From Flammula alnicola (lineage: Eukaryota > Basidiomycota > Agaricomycetes > Agaricales > Strophariaceae), in contig JADNRV010000077.1 of NCBI GenBank assembly GCA_015499995.1, positions 183,848 through 247,847 on the forward strand: a stretch of DNA of 64,000 nt, read 5' to 3'. Made by a program: the position numbers and the translations under genes. This document shows positions 11,711-23,193 of the stretch, in pieces. The first letter of the stretch is position 1, and the number at the start of each line of letters is the position of its first letter. The notes beneath the pieces are model-generated. The model did not search any database, had not been told where the DNA came from, and saw only the letters and a list, made by a program, of their open reading frames with translations.

Positions 11711-12268
11711 ATGGACTCGGAAGACGACAAAAAGTCACTCAGCGACGTTTCAGACGGCGACCTTAATAGCGATATGGAAGATGAGAAACCTCCACTTCTC
11801 TCCTCGCGAGGTTCAACCCCCACCTCTTCTCGTTCACCATCTCCGGAACGCACAACTCCACGATTCACGCAGCCTACACCTTCGCCTCTGAAGCGAGCAG
11901 CACTTCTTATTTTTCTAGGATTACTTCTTTGGATCGGCTTTCAAATGCGTTTTGGCCTGCTCGAAGCCACGAGAAAGCCGAAGATCGTCCATGCGTCGAG
12001 GTGCGCTACAAAACCTTTGAATTTCACGCCAGCTCATATCTTACGTTGCTACAGATACTCGAAAGAGCATAAATTCCGTCCCGCTGCAAGCCCAGTTATC
12101 ACCGAAACTCTCAAAGACGGTCGTATACGGTTGCGGGGCGCCCTCCCGGCACCAACCGCCGCCCAGACTCCCGTTGCGACGAAGAGCAGCAAAGGATCTA
12201 GCAAAGGGAAGAGAAAAACTGGTAAATCCAAACGCAGGGCGGGATCCGGGGCGGGAAGGAGGGTATAA
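11711..12268 (+). CDS. Small single-pass membrane protein with a TPSP..RAALL membrane segment
   Basis: Intronless, 185 aa. The N-terminus (1-55) is acidic and Ser/Pro-rich. One transmembrane helix follows at about residues 64-85, in the context TPSPLKRAALLIFLGLLLWI and then GFQMRFGLLE. The C-terminus is basic and ends in a Lys/Ser/Gly-rich tail (KSSKGSSKGKRKTGKSKRR). The helix and its flanks match those of the small protein at 42758-43117 (TPSP-x2-RAALL, then W-x2-F-x-MR), so the two belong to one family. The start is the ATG at 11711; the frame extends upstream only through non-ATG codons. No function is recognised. Confidence 0.7.
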   Translation: MDSEDDKKSLSDVSDGDLNSDMEDEKPPLLSSRGSTPTSSRSPSPERTTPRFTQPTPSPLKRAALLIFLGLLLWIGFQMRFGLLEATRKPKIVHASRCATKPLNFTPAHILRCYRYSKEHKFRPAASPVITETLKDGRIRLRGALPAPTAAQTPVATKSSKGSSKGKRKTGKSKRRAGSGAGRRV

Positions 12269-12885
12269 TGTGAGCTGTTCGTATTTCTACTCCTCAACTT
12301 CATTTCATTGCTGTTCGTAGACCCTGAGCCAGGATGACCGCCAATACCATTATACCCCATTATAATCACTTAAACTCGACTCGATGTGCTGCCTACTTTT
12401 GAAGAATTCTCTTCCTCTTGTGTTTCCCCCACCGGACAATGTACCCCCCCTTACAGTTTATTAATGTCATAATCGCTCTCCCTCCATTTTCCTTGTCGAA
12501 GAATTGAATTTCTGTTGCCATTCCTCATACGTTGACGTAAACTGGAACCGGCCCTCGTGTGATCATCAAGAAGACTCGACGGGAATGAAACGTTCCAAGG
12601 GAGCAAAGGCCTATAAGCCCAAACTTAAGGCGGACTCAGGAACGGCGAAAGAAGGCGTGATGCGAGTACGGTCGCCTACTCAGATAAAATTTGGGCGGTT
12701 GTGCGTTTTCCAACATTTGCTCATATACTCGAGTATATGTCGTTAAGTAGCTGCACGCCAAAATTCGTTGGAGGGCACAATTCACAATATACAGACAACA
12801 AACAAGATATAGCAAGTTCACAGAAAAACACAAGGTCCTTTCGAGTTCCACTCCGAATTACAGCACTATTTGCAACTCACGCCAT
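12269..12885. other. Intergenic between convergent genes
   Basis: Contains a weak open frame (12504-12746) without motifs; otherwise nothing is seen. Confidence 0.45.
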
Positions 12886-14117
12886 TTAGAGAGTCCAAAT
12901 CTGGTTGGCGTCAAAGTCTGTGCATTTCCAGGTTTGCACCGGGTTGGAGTTTGTCAACTTCCCATCGGTCAAGTCCGTGCAGAATCCTGGAAGGACGTTA
13001 GCATGGAAAATGTACGTCAGACGGAGAGCTGCACACCTTGGCCTTCCAATGCGATGCGGTTATCGTTAGTGTAGAACCATTGTTGCGCTGGGAGTTTGTC
13101 GAAGCATTGCCAGATCTTCAGGCCGACACCATTTGCTGGAGCTAGAAAAACAAAATTAGAATCAGATTCGGTCCATGGAGAAGAACGGCTTCAATCTCAC
13201 TTGTACCGGCATCGAGACAGAAGTTTGTGCCTGCTAGCTGCACCTTCGTGCTTCCACGGTTGACGATCCAACGCTGAGCGGGCGTGCCATTACAGTCGTA
13301 TCTACAGGACATTTTGGTGAGAAAGGGAAAAAATCGAAAACATGGCGCACGAACATTTGGACGGGGGTACCATTTGCCAAAATGGCGCCACGAACGTCAA
13401 TGCATTTGTTGGTGTTGAAATTCGGGTGGATAGCAGTGCCCAGGCTTGGGTACTTTCCTGTAGGACAGAAGCTGCGCATGCATAAACATATTAGCAAGTC
13501 GCGTAGCTAATCATTCGAAGAAAGGGCAGCACGTTATGTCGTAAGTAGTATTCGTTGTTGGGCATCGAAAGTAAGGCGGTGTGGGTGCCGCGCTGCCTGG
13601 TACTGGGAATCGAATCGGGGGCTGAGTGAATGCCTGGGAGCAGTCGAGCCCCTCGCAATCCAGGACGGGGCAAAATCCCTTGACCTGAAGCAACATATGT
13701 TACCCGTTCCAAGCAGAGGTTGTTGCATACTCACAGGTGGACGACCTTGGGGAGCAACGCTTATGCCTGTATTGAAATGGCTTGGATCCTTGACGATGTA
13801 ATAGAAGTCCTACACATACAAAAATTAATAACTGATGTTAACAAACTCTATTAAACACCTACATCGGCGAAGAATCCAGCTCGGGTTGTGCCAATTCCGT
13901 TGGCATTACCACCATTGGCGTCGGTATAGAAGAAGCCCGCACCGAGACCAAGGAACTTGGTCACGTTTCCTCCACTTGGTATGTTGCTGTCCAGGACGCC
14001 TCCGATATAGAGGTTGATGGAGCTAGGGCACTTATTGAAGACGATATACTGTCGAGTAGCCTCAGGACCCATCGCTGTCGCCAACAGCGAGTAAAAGAAG
14101 GAAGAGGAAGACCACAT
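12886..14117 (-). CDS. Secreted thaumatin-like protein with C-terminal ricin-B lectin domain, copy 1
   Basis: Seven exons on the minus strand: 13863-14117, 13735-13809, 13533-13684, 13355-13471, 13201-13301, 13037-13141 and 12886-12986. They sum to 906 nt (301 aa). A hydrophobic N-terminus (signal peptide) leads into TRQYIVFNKCPSSINLYIGG and FFYTDANGG, a thaumatin/osmotin-like fold, with paired cysteines in GFCPVLDCEGLDC. The second half is a ricin-B beta-trefoil: FNTNKCIDVRG, YDCNGTPAQR-W, FCLDAGT, PAQQWFYT, FCTDLTDG, NPVQTWKC and ANQIWTL at the end, covering the QxW repeats. It is probably an extracellular carbohydrate-binding protein. Copy 2 (17.0-18.3 kb) has the same exon plan, and the last exon is repeated alone at 19.5 kb. 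The thaumatin assignment is less certain than the lectin domain. Confidence 0.85.
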
Positions 14118-15631
14118 GCTTCTGAGTATGTTGTTTTCGAAAAGTGAAATGTCTATGTAGTGAAGCGTTCTTCTTATACGATTTGGCGGTCGTGAAAGAG
14201 AAGATAAGCCACTACGCTTTGTGGTCGTATCCACGGAAATTATTCCCTCAAGAAGAAGCGGCGTTAGTGCTAAGCGTCTAAGGCTTGGCTGATTCTTACC
14301 TATGTATTGAAATATTCAATTCGAGAACATTGGGTCGAATTTATTCTTGTTGGACGAGTATCATATGACGCCTCGGAGGGGTGAAAATCTCTATACAGAC
14401 TTACGTAGATAGTGAATGAAGCGGGAATTCGAAGAACAAGGACCAGGCTTGGATTTCATTTGAATGAGTGAGAGAAGGAAGAGGAGGAATTACGATGAAA
14501 AGGGTGGTAAGCGTTCGACGCATGTTTGCCCAGACCGTAACCGAGGAAGTCCAGTCTGACATTCGTGTGTAGTATGTTGGAAGTAGAACGATGTTGAAGT
14601 CGTAAACTAACCACGTTTCATCAGTAAAGTGCCTGCCAGTGGTCGACTTCTGACAGTGACATACCCTATGCTTTTTTGCGCCCCAGTCCTTGTATCCAGG
14701 TGGTGCTCCAATTCCCAAAACACGAGGCCACGGCGACACAGCAGAGAACGCCAGGATCAAGTCAGGATATCCAAACAATTCATAAAATAGTCTGCGCCCA
14801 AGTTGATCTGACCGTGCTTTAATACAACACAATGGGACCGACCGATGCTTGCGTGGATCAGATTAGATTAGATAAGGACAGCTCTTGACTGTCAACACTG
14901 GTACGCCACGAAAAACAACCTCCGACCATATACTACACGGCGATCACTCGACGGGTTTCTGAGAATTTGCATTCAGAGAATCGTCAGATTGGACCACTCA
15001 CACGTGTGGGTAAGGATCTCGAAATTTCAGGAAAGGTTCCTATACGTCTGATATGCTAGTGGTGGCATGTAGCCTGGGCTTGGAGAGACACTGTCAGTGC
15101 TTAGAACAGAAGCCATAGTACGGCAAGCAGGCAGCTGATCGACGGAAATTAAGAGATATTTATCAAAGTGCCCAGACTTTCAGAAATAAATTTAAATGTT
15201 TTCTTATAAGCCCTCGAAGGTCGAAAGGTCGTAATAGGAAGCTCTGGAATCGAGTAAGTTGGTTCAGCAGTCGCAAGGGTCGTAATGTTCCTCCACATCC
15301 AGGCATTGCAGTTTTTATAAGGAAATCAGTTTGGATGGTGGACGTCCTAGTCCAGACAATGTCCACTCCGGGTGCAGCGTTGACGGACGACAGTGATTCG
15401 GACGCGTCTTTTGCGGTGACTGTCATGCACTATGCTTTGGTCGATATGGTCCATATAGGAGCTAGACCGAGAACTGAGAGCACAGGTTCGAAGAGATAAA
15501 GTAAGGTTAAAGCGTGAGCACTGAGGGGATTGCCCGGGTGTCCAGCAAGGCAATGCATCAGAGTAGAACATAGCTCGTACCGTGTCGCACAGCGCAGCGC
15601 GTGGAAGGTAGGTGGGATTTGGTGTGTAGTA
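14118..15631. other. No recognised gene
   Basis: The longest frame (14401-14832, minus) has no motif and no splice partner I can place. GATTAGATTAGAT near 14860 is a small local repeat. Confidence 0.4.
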
Positions 15632-16080
15632 CAGTCGACCTTCTCATAATGCATGGCCTCTGACACGGCCTCCCGGCGATGCATTATGACATTTATGCAC
15701 GACCGAACGGTGTCACATCCGTATGATCAATGTGACGGCACCAAAGCGTGACATTTACCGGGGACCGCCGAGTTGCCGAAGGCTACTGTCATATAGAAAT
15801 AGCCCAAATCCTTCAGAATTAGGTTGCGCGTTGATATTCGGGGCTAAAATTACTTGAAATGAATATTTTCTGTCCTCAAGATGGTTCATACCCCCTGCAT
15901 CGGGACATATTTTTCCTTTCTCATAATGCATATGGCAGTAAAATTTCAGCTCAGACCTATGCATTATGCATTATGCAATATGGATGCATTTTCCCCGCGT
16001 CCCACCCTGGTTCCGACCAAAAAGCCATGCAATATGACATATATGCATTATTACGTCATGCATTATGAGAAGGTCGACTG
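15632..16080. mobile_element. Tc1/mariner-like MITE, about 449 bp
   Basis: Inverted repeats of 26 bp with no mismatch (15630-15655 and 16057-16082) begin TACAGTCGACCTTCTCATAA. If the outermost TA pair is the target duplication, the element runs 15632-16080 and its termini start CAGT, both usual for Tc1/mariner. Further copies of TCTCATAATGCAT-like sequence lie inside, at about 15918-15932, and inverted ATGCATTATGCA tracts at 15958-16060, suggesting internal repeats or a nested copy. There is no transposase. Confidence 0.8.
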
Positions 16081-17023
16081 TAGCCTGTAGCAAGTTCATC
16101 CAGGCCTGTCACGGACCAAAATTGCGCGTATTAAAGCAAAATATCTGCCCTCGACGTCGACGTGGCATAGTTTGTTGAGTGAGGAATATAGGCGAAAATC
16201 CCTGCCGTCGACATGGATTTGATCATCTGACAAGCAAGATTACACATAAAACACAACATACGGTCTATACTCTATGCGGAACCCTAAATCAGCGAGAGTG
16301 AAGGACTAGGGAGTGAGATAGCGAGTTGACGCAATCTCCAACGTCCGCAGAACGTTATTGATCGTGGAATCTCGTTGACAGTTGTAGTAGGCAACGGGGT
16401 CGGAGTTTGAACATTGAATATTGAATACTTACATGGAGATAGGCGCGTCGCGGGCCGTCCAAACGATCAGTGCTCTCTATTCAAGGGCTCTCTACGTGTG
16501 CATTCGAATGCCGATTTTTTACTATTAGCTTGGGAAGGAAGGTCCTCGGAATGAAAAAATTAATACTCGTGCTAACCATCCGCGTTACTGGCAGTTCAGA
16601 GAGGAGGATTACATCTCAGAGTTCTGGAAGTCTTACTCTTCAGAGGTCTTCGGGCTTAAGACAATCCCACTATCGAGGTCCAATCCCACTTTTAATATAA
16701 TATAGGGATGATCCCATTAACACTAGTACACTAGGATAGACTCCCCAGCTTCAGTGAAAGTCGTTTGAGAGAAGAACGAATGTTTTTGTCCATTCAGAAT
16801 ACACTATTAATACAAAAGTTCATACTATGTAGTGCCCATGGTTAAAGTTAAAATAGCTACGGTATATAATAATCGTCCGAAAGTGTCACGGCATGTCAGG
16901 CTAAAAGGAAGAGTCCGAATGATTCAATGAAGCAACTGGCTCTGAGTCGTGTCATCGTATAAATGGTACATAAAAAAGTTTGATGAGGAAGTCGAAATTA
17001 TGGTCATATCGTAGCTCATTTCT
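16081..17023. other. No recognised gene
   Basis: A/T-rich in its second half; short motif-free frames only. Confidence 0.45.
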
Positions 17024-18275
17024 TTAAATGGTCCATATTTGGTTGACATTGTTGTCCGTGCATTGCCAGGTTTGCAGTTGGTTCGAATTTGTCTGGATGC
17101 CGTTGGTCAAATCCGTGCAGAACCCTATAAGTAGAGAAAGAAACATGTTAGCCTGAGGCATGCCAAACGCGGTCGCTCGTACCTTGTCCCTCGAGGGCAA
17201 TACGGTTGTCCTCAGTGTAATACCACTGCTGTGCGGGGAGATTGTCGTAGCACTGCCAGATCTTCAAGCCAATACCATTTGCAGGGTCTAGAGCGAGATA
17301 GAATGAGAATCAGGGGAAGGCGAAGAGCGTGTTGGGCTTACTTGTACCAGCATCGAGGCAGAAGTTGGTGCCCGTAACCTGGACCTTTGTGCTTCCGCGC
17401 CTGATGGTCCAACTCTGAGCAGGAGTTCCGTTACAGTCGTAACTGCGTATACTTGTAAGAGATAGCGGATTTAAAAAAAATGTTGGGTGACGAACATTTG
17501 CACCGGGGTGCCATTCGCAAAATTGGCACCGCGAACATCCATGCATTTGGCGGTGTTGAAATTGGGATGGATCGTAGCGCCTGCGGTGGGAACTCTCCGG
17601 TAGGGCAGAACCTGGATAGTAGAAGGTGGATTAGAAGGGATGGTATTAAACATCTGAGGAAAGAAACACACGTTATGTCATAATTAGTGTTGGGAGTGTT
17701 GCATAGGTAGAGAGGAGGTGACGGCACGACGTTAGTCGGTACCATGAATCCGGTCGGAGGTTGAGGGAAAGCAGTGCAGTCCACACTTTCGCATTCGGCA
17801 ACGGCACAAAATCCTGAGGACTGGCGGAAAGGTCAGAATCCGCGTTTAGTCGTGGACTTGATTATATGGTCACTCACAGATGTTGAACCGTGTGGCGCAA
17901 CAGTCATACCTATGTTGAGATAGCTCGGATCTTTGACTATATAGTAGAAATTCTGCCAGAGAAAAGGTGATTATCAGTGTAGATACACGAAGGTCTACTA
18001 CGTACTTCGAAGAATCCAGCGCGGGTGGTGCCCTGGGAGTCGCCGTCTCCACCATTGGCGTCGGTGTAGAACATTCCCGCATCGACAGGAAGAGTTCTGG
18101 TTACGCTGCCCCCCACCGGCATACTACTATCCAGTGCTCCCGCGATGAACAAATTGACGGCAGTAGGGCATTTGTTGATGATAGTATACTGCCGTGTGGT
18201 CTGACGAGGAGCGAGGGGACTCGCGACGAGCGGTGTTGCTAGCAGCAAAAGTGAGTATAACAGAGAAGACAACAT
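17024..18275 (-). CDS. Secreted thaumatin-like protein with C-terminal ricin-B lectin domain, copy 2
   Basis: Minus strand, start ATG 18275, stop TAA 17024-17026. A clear signal peptide (MLSSLLYSLLLLATPLVAS) is followed by TRQYTIINKCPTAVNLFIAG and MFYTDANGGDGDSQGTTRAG, then cysteine-rich FCAVAECESVDC. Exon 1 ends at the donor after GFFE (about 18006). Later exons carry ATIHPNFNTAKCMDVRG, YDCNGTPAQSWTI, NFCLDAGT, a PAQQW-type repeat and the terminal NQIWTI. Intron number and positions match copy 1, so the pair arose by gene duplication after the intron pattern was fixed. The reading frame appears intact. Confidence 0.82.
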
Positions 18276-19474
18276 GCTTTTATGTGTGATGAGTGTAGGT
18301 ATGATGATTTGTTTGTGGGGCAAAAAGGGCGGGCAAAGTCGCCCTTTTATGCGTCCGGTTAAAGTCGCTCTGCGGGTAAGGCTGGCCTGGTTTTCTTACC
18401 ATGAAACCTATTTCAAGCTTGACGCGGCCTTCTGATGCATTCGAGAACTTTTGTTGGGGAGTCGGCGAGAGTCCACGAGACAGCCCAGAATGGGTGACTG
18501 TTCGATGACTAGATCCGGAGGCAGACTGCAAAGCGGATCGGATGTATTGATGAGCCTTGTCCGTTCCTTCATGGGTTAGCTACAGCCAGAAGATCATAGC
18601 AGCAGGAAAATATTTTAAAATCACACTTCTCTAGTCGACGAACATTACAGTGCTGGATTCGAAAGGAAAGGGAACTGGCGTCGCGGGTAAACGGGGTCGC
18701 TCATGGCGGTACGGTTCATACACGTCACAGTTGCGAGCGCAGCGAGCAATTAATCATTCTCTAAGGGCTGAGCGCTGAGCCGGGATGTAAACAAATACAA
18801 ATTGCTGACACGTTTCTGTTTGACGACCATGTTAGGTTCGGAGCGAGCCCCGCTCCGGTCCGGTTCCCGGACACCTTCGCTGTACAAACAAACAAAGGCC
18901 TGCCGAAGCACTGCCGACAAGGGGCTTGGCACGAACCTACCATGTTAAATCGTGAATACCATAGTCAATACTCAGCATTTTTGCTTGGGATTCTGATATC
19001 AGCTGTAGAATGCATTAATGGCATATATCCTTTATCCAATTTTTTTTGATTTTGTACATCTTTACAGGCTTGAGCCTCCAGATCGTTGCTGCAAGGTCCG
19101 GCGGGAACTCACCCTATGGCGAAGCGAGCCCGCAGGTGGCGGATATGTAATAAGTCGGGCCGTCGGCCGAGTGAACTAACAGGCCTCGATTCTCTTGCCC
19201 AAATTCAAAGCGACCTCGCCTTGGCCTCGCCTCAACAAAATGCATGCTTCAGGTCAGTGCACCACATTCAAGCTCCCATTCAAGAACGGATCGAAGGTGT
19301 TCGATTAAATAAACCAACGCAATATATAACACATGTACAAAGTGGCCCCACATCCGTGAAGAAGGCATACAGGAGTCATGAAAAGAGTTCGTCATAAGTG
19401 TGCAAAAGTTACAGTTACGATGTCGTTCGAGGAGATGTCCAAAATGCGGAAGATCTGTTCGGGGTTCATATTTT
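18276..19474. other. No recognised gene
   Basis: Holds the promoter of copy 2 and a GC-rich stretch (18660-18950) of unknown origin; no supported exon series. Confidence 0.4.
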
Positions 19475-19575
19475 TCACAGAGTCCATATCTGGTTCGCAT
19501 CGAAGTCTGTGTACTTCCAGGTTTGCAGCTGGTTGGAGTTTGTCAGGATCCCAGCAGCCAAGTCCGTGCAAAATC
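19475..19575 (-). pseudogene. Orphan last exon of a third ricin-B lectin gene
   Basis: The 101-nt minus-strand segment encodes GFCTDLAAGILTNSNQLQTW.. and ends NQIWTL with a TGA. It equals the terminal exon of copy 1 in length and phase, and an AG precedes it. No other lectin exon is found upstream to about 20.1 kb, so this is a remnant of a partly deleted third copy. Confidence 0.8.
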
Positions 19576-20141
19576 CTCCAGAGAGAGAAACGTTTTAGGG
19601 TGAGCTTCATTGCTTCCTGCTCCGGCGTACTGGACGCTGGGGGGAGGTGATTTTCGATCCCTGGAAACCCCGATTCTGACCACATTGCATAGATTCTTTG
19701 ATCTTTGCATCCAAACTCGCCCAAGAGTATCGAAACCCGTGTTCCAAGGACCAAGTACCGTCGTGGACAAAAAATACCCGCGCACTGTGGGCGCTACGCA
19801 AGGCGCACCGTCCTTGTTCCCTTATTGCTCTTTTTCCTCGCTGACCATCCTTCGAGCTTCAACAGTCAAGACCTCCAAGGTGCATTGAAGGACGCTGTGC
19901 CATTGAGATTGGTTCATCTCGCGGTCTCCATTAAATGACGGTAACGTTTGAATCCATTGGGGTATAGGAATCTACTCATATCGAGCAAAGCGGGAATCCA
20001 TTATCTAATTAAAATAAAAAAATCGAAGTATTGTACTTTCTGTATAAGATTGTTCGCATGAAGGAATGTGCGGATGTCGGTAGAAACAGGATGAAGAATA
20101 TCTGGGCAAGGCAAAAAAGCACCCTCTTCCGAGCAACTCGC
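19576..20141. other. Intergenic remnant region
   Basis: Follows the orphan lectin exon; no further lectin exons or other gene recognised. Confidence 0.4.
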
Positions 20142-20615
20142 TCAGAGCGCAGGCTCGGGGTTGGCACGGCGCTTCTTGAGGTAAGCCTTGTCAGTCGGAC
20201 CATCCGGAATTCCGTGGACAATGTTTTGCGGGCGCGTTGGAAGGGGAGCATGTGCGTTACGCCGACCCTTGCTCGTAATGGTCACCGGTACTGCACTCCC
20301 CGGGCAAAAGCCTGCGTCGTGATCCTCTATCAGGGCTCCGGTCACCTGGTATATAAAATATGGGCATCCAACGCTATTCTTGGAGATAAAGCATACCTTG
20401 GAGTATGTGCAGAAGAAGTCATTAGGATCCTCTCCGGAAAAGGCTGGGTACGAGCAGAAGATGGGGGACGAGGTTATGTCGTTGGATCCTAGAGGAAATC
20501 CGGCATCGTCCGCTGCAGGGCAGACATATGAGGTTGGGGTCCCCGATGGACTGGCGCGGGCGTGAATGAGAACTGCCATGCTGAGAAGGACGGCAAAGAG
20601 GTTGAAGTTGAGCAT
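20142..20615 (-). CDS. Small secreted cysteine-containing protein
   Basis: Start ATG 20615. A signal peptide (MLNFNLFAVLLSMAVLIHA) precedes a short domain with YVCPAADDAGFPLG, PIFCSYP, FFCTYSK and TGALIEDHDAGFCPGSA. The frame is open throughout as 157 codons, but 20346-20396 looks like a 51-nt intron: GTATGC donor, CCAG acceptor, a length divisible by three and no stop. Removing it joins FFCTYSK to VTGALIEDHDAGFCPGSA and leaves 140 aa. The C-terminus is Arg/Lys-rich (KKRRANPEPAL). It resembles small secreted basidiomycete proteins of unknown role. It lies between the lectin cluster and the second peptide gene. Confidence 0.72.
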   Translation of the reverse strand: MLNFNLFAVLLSMAVLIHARASPSGTPTSYVCPAADDAGFPLGSNDITSSPIFCSYPAFSGEDPNDFFCTYSKVCFISKNSVGCPYFIYQVTGALIEDHDAGFCPGSAVPVTITSKGRRNAHAPLPTRPQNIVHGIPDGPTDKAYLKKRRANPEPAL

Positions 20616-22305
20616 ATAGTGGATCGTGCTGTGCGGTCGGTGCTTTCGTGCAGTGTTGGAAGGGTAGCTAACACTCGGCGCTTGTGGAGGGGTGAGGATT
20701 GAATATGATTAACGAGCGCAGCATGCAAGATCAACTCGGGGATACTTATATAACCGTTCCTTGTTCCCTTAAGTCTGTCAGCCACAGGAGAACCAAAATA
20801 TTAATGCATCCTGGATCCTGATTTGCGTCAGCCATACATACTTTCGCGGCTTCAAGGTCTTCGCCCTTTGGACCCATTCATTAGTCTCATGCCAGCCTCT
20901 TTTACTGTCCGAATTAGGATCGCTAAGAGAACCGGTCCGAGATTACTGGTTGGCACTGTAGTTAAGATTGGAGGCGCCGAGGCGGTAGCCGTGTGTTACA
21001 CAGCCAATGGTTCACGCGCAGGTCACCCGTAGGCCGTGCAACTTGTAGGTGACCTGTAAGCTAGCCTCCAAGCAGAGCGTAAATTGACCTACAAGCTTCT
21101 CGCGTATTTAAACCACTGGTTGCTAGCAAACACTGACAGCACATCACCTACGTACTGTGCTTGTGGGTATCTTGTATATCTGCTTGTACTCTGCCTATAG
21201 ACTGCCGTTCCCATGCACGGCTAGCTCCGGGCAGCGCGTCGCTTGTGGACTTAGAGAATTTCCGCCTTCACATCACGCTGTGACTGCCAGCAATGCTTGT
21301 CCTCTTCCCCCATGTTGAACTTCAACCAACGCACAAGCCCTTCACCTCGGACTGCCTCCTCCCCTCGCTTTCCACTGCCAGTCCTTCCCTCCTTCCTCCC
21401 CACTTGAGTAGCCTTCAGCCCTCTCTTCTGACCTCCAACGGCATCACTTTTGGCCCCAATCAGACTCGGACGACCTTCAATTATGGTCATCGAAGACATC
21501 CACCCCAGTGTAAGTTCTTTCATTACTCCTGTTTACGATACATAGAGGTCCCATATCCCATCTCATCCTTCTATAGAAATGCATTCAAGCAATGGCGAGA
21601 GGTCATTCGTGAGCGGTGCCACGTCGCCACGTCACGGCACCGCCTTCGAAGGAACCGGTTTGGTTTATCTTCGCTGGAAGTTGCTAGTCTTACTATTATT
21701 TATGTTACATTATGTCCCTGTTGCTATTTTCCTCCTGTTCTCGTGGTACATACACCCTACAGGTGCAATAAATATTGCTCTTTTATGCTCATTTTCGTGA
21801 ATAGACCAGGATTGTAGTTTCGGAGAATTTACCAAATGCGGTATAGTGCGTACTAATCGACCTTCAAGCTGCCTACAGGCCGTTAGCCGAGATTGCAGGC
21901 AGCCTACGCTCAGTGCTCGTCAGCCGACTGAGATTTAAAAACGTGAGTTGCTTCCAGATCAAACTGTTGGTCACCTTTAGGCTGGCCCTCAGTCTGCTTG
22001 CACCGTTGCCCGCGGGAAATTTCCGCGCAGACCATTGCCTGTGTATAGCGTCGCAGGCAAGGTTGAGGCAAAATGTTAGTTAAGCGAGATTTGAATGAGG
22101 CCCAGCCTCAAACCAATTGTCACTGACACGGCGAATTTTCGCTTAATCGAACCTGTATAAAGGCCTAAGGCCTAAGGCTTGATTTCGGCGTTCTAGTCAG
22201 TTGCTTCCGTTATCAGGCAGACCGAGTAGCCATAACTCGTTCGTCGCACCTGAGCTTATACAATGAGCCACTAGAGCCTTCTCTCGCATCCACCAGCAAA
22301 TCTTA
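20616..22305. other. No recognised gene; GC-variable region
   Basis: A motif-free frame with an N-terminal Ser/Pro/Leu-rich stretch (21293-21817) contains a GTAAGT..TAG-like intron signal but has no family match. Blocks around 21020-21080 and 21860-22000 share words such as AGGTCACC/GGTCACCT and GTAGGCC/CAGGCCG, so an old mobile element is possible, but I could not define its ends. Confidence 0.35.
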
Positions 22306-23193
22306 TTACTCGTCATCATAGTAATCGTACTCCCGGGAATCAAGGTAGACACCGTATACGTCCCTTTCCACCAATTCACGCATGTCCGGTTCCTCAAACG
22401 AGAGCGCATCTCGCGGAACAAATCCGGCTACCGTACGCACTGTGTCCATAACCTTCGTTCCTTTCTCCAACTTCTTTGGAAGCTTGGCATGGATTGCATT
22501 CGAAGCGGCATTCCATGCAGAACTCGAGGCTCCAAGCGCCTTGCTGAGTGGTTTTCCGATTACGGGGATGTATTTGACAATTTTAGAGGCCACCTTTTGG
22601 ACAGTTGCGACGACCTTGAGAGCGAATTTGGCGATCACCGCTCCTGTCTTTTTGAAGAAAGTACCGACTTTCTTAGCAGCTAAAATAAAGAAGTCAGTTC
22701 ACTATGGCTCATAATGTAGCAGGTTTCGGGGACCTACCTGTCTTGATACCCTGTCCAATCTTCTGTGCAACTATTCACGCTGCTCAAGATCTATTGCGTA
22801 AAGAATCAAGGAGTATATAATCGTACCATGCTTGATTCCATGGGCCATTTTCTGGGTTCAATTCATAAATACAATCCGAGAAAGTAAGAATATCGAACGC
22901 ACCTGGAATCCTTGCTTGATTTTGGTAAATATGCTTTTGCGACGTACGAGAATTACGATGTCCGACTCCGGGATTGTCGGCGTCACTTGGCCACTCCGAG
23001 CGACGAGAGTCTGCGGTACATGACTGATTTCATCGATGAAATTGGCCGACGAGCTTTGGACAGGAAGATAGGGAGGAGAACGACGGTAGAGTGTGCGAGA
23101 AGTTTGTTGGGAAGGGATGGGGGCTGCTGCTGTTAGTACGAAAAGTAGAGCAACAGTAAGAGCAACGAGACCAGCTCGGAAGTAGAGTTGCAT
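22306..23193 (-). CDS. Secreted lysine-rich amphipathic-helix protein, copy B
   Basis: Inverted paralogue of the gene at 10.2 kb. Exons on the minus strand are 22903-23193 (291 nt), 22827-22851 (25 nt), 22738-22770 (33 nt) and 22306-22679. They sum to 723 nt (240 aa). Exon 1 and both micro-exons have exactly the same lengths as in copy A. The signal peptide and the first 30 residues are almost identical to copy A. The middle of the spacer is diverged, while the dibasic site LVRRKSIFTKIKQGFQ and the helical region (FALKVVATVQKVASKIVKYI, IGKPLSKAL) are conserved. The acidic tail is longer and ends YDYYDDE. Upstream TATA and flanking blocks also match copy A, so promoter and gene were duplicated together. 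Confidence 0.85.

Noticed and set aside
18820..18950. Inverted AACCTA/TAGGTT words as a transposon end
   Set aside because: The repeats match only partly and no target duplication was found.
21293..21817. 174-codon frame with Ser/Pro/Leu-rich N-terminus
   Set aside because: Low complexity, contains an intron-like signal and has no recognisable family or conserved partner.
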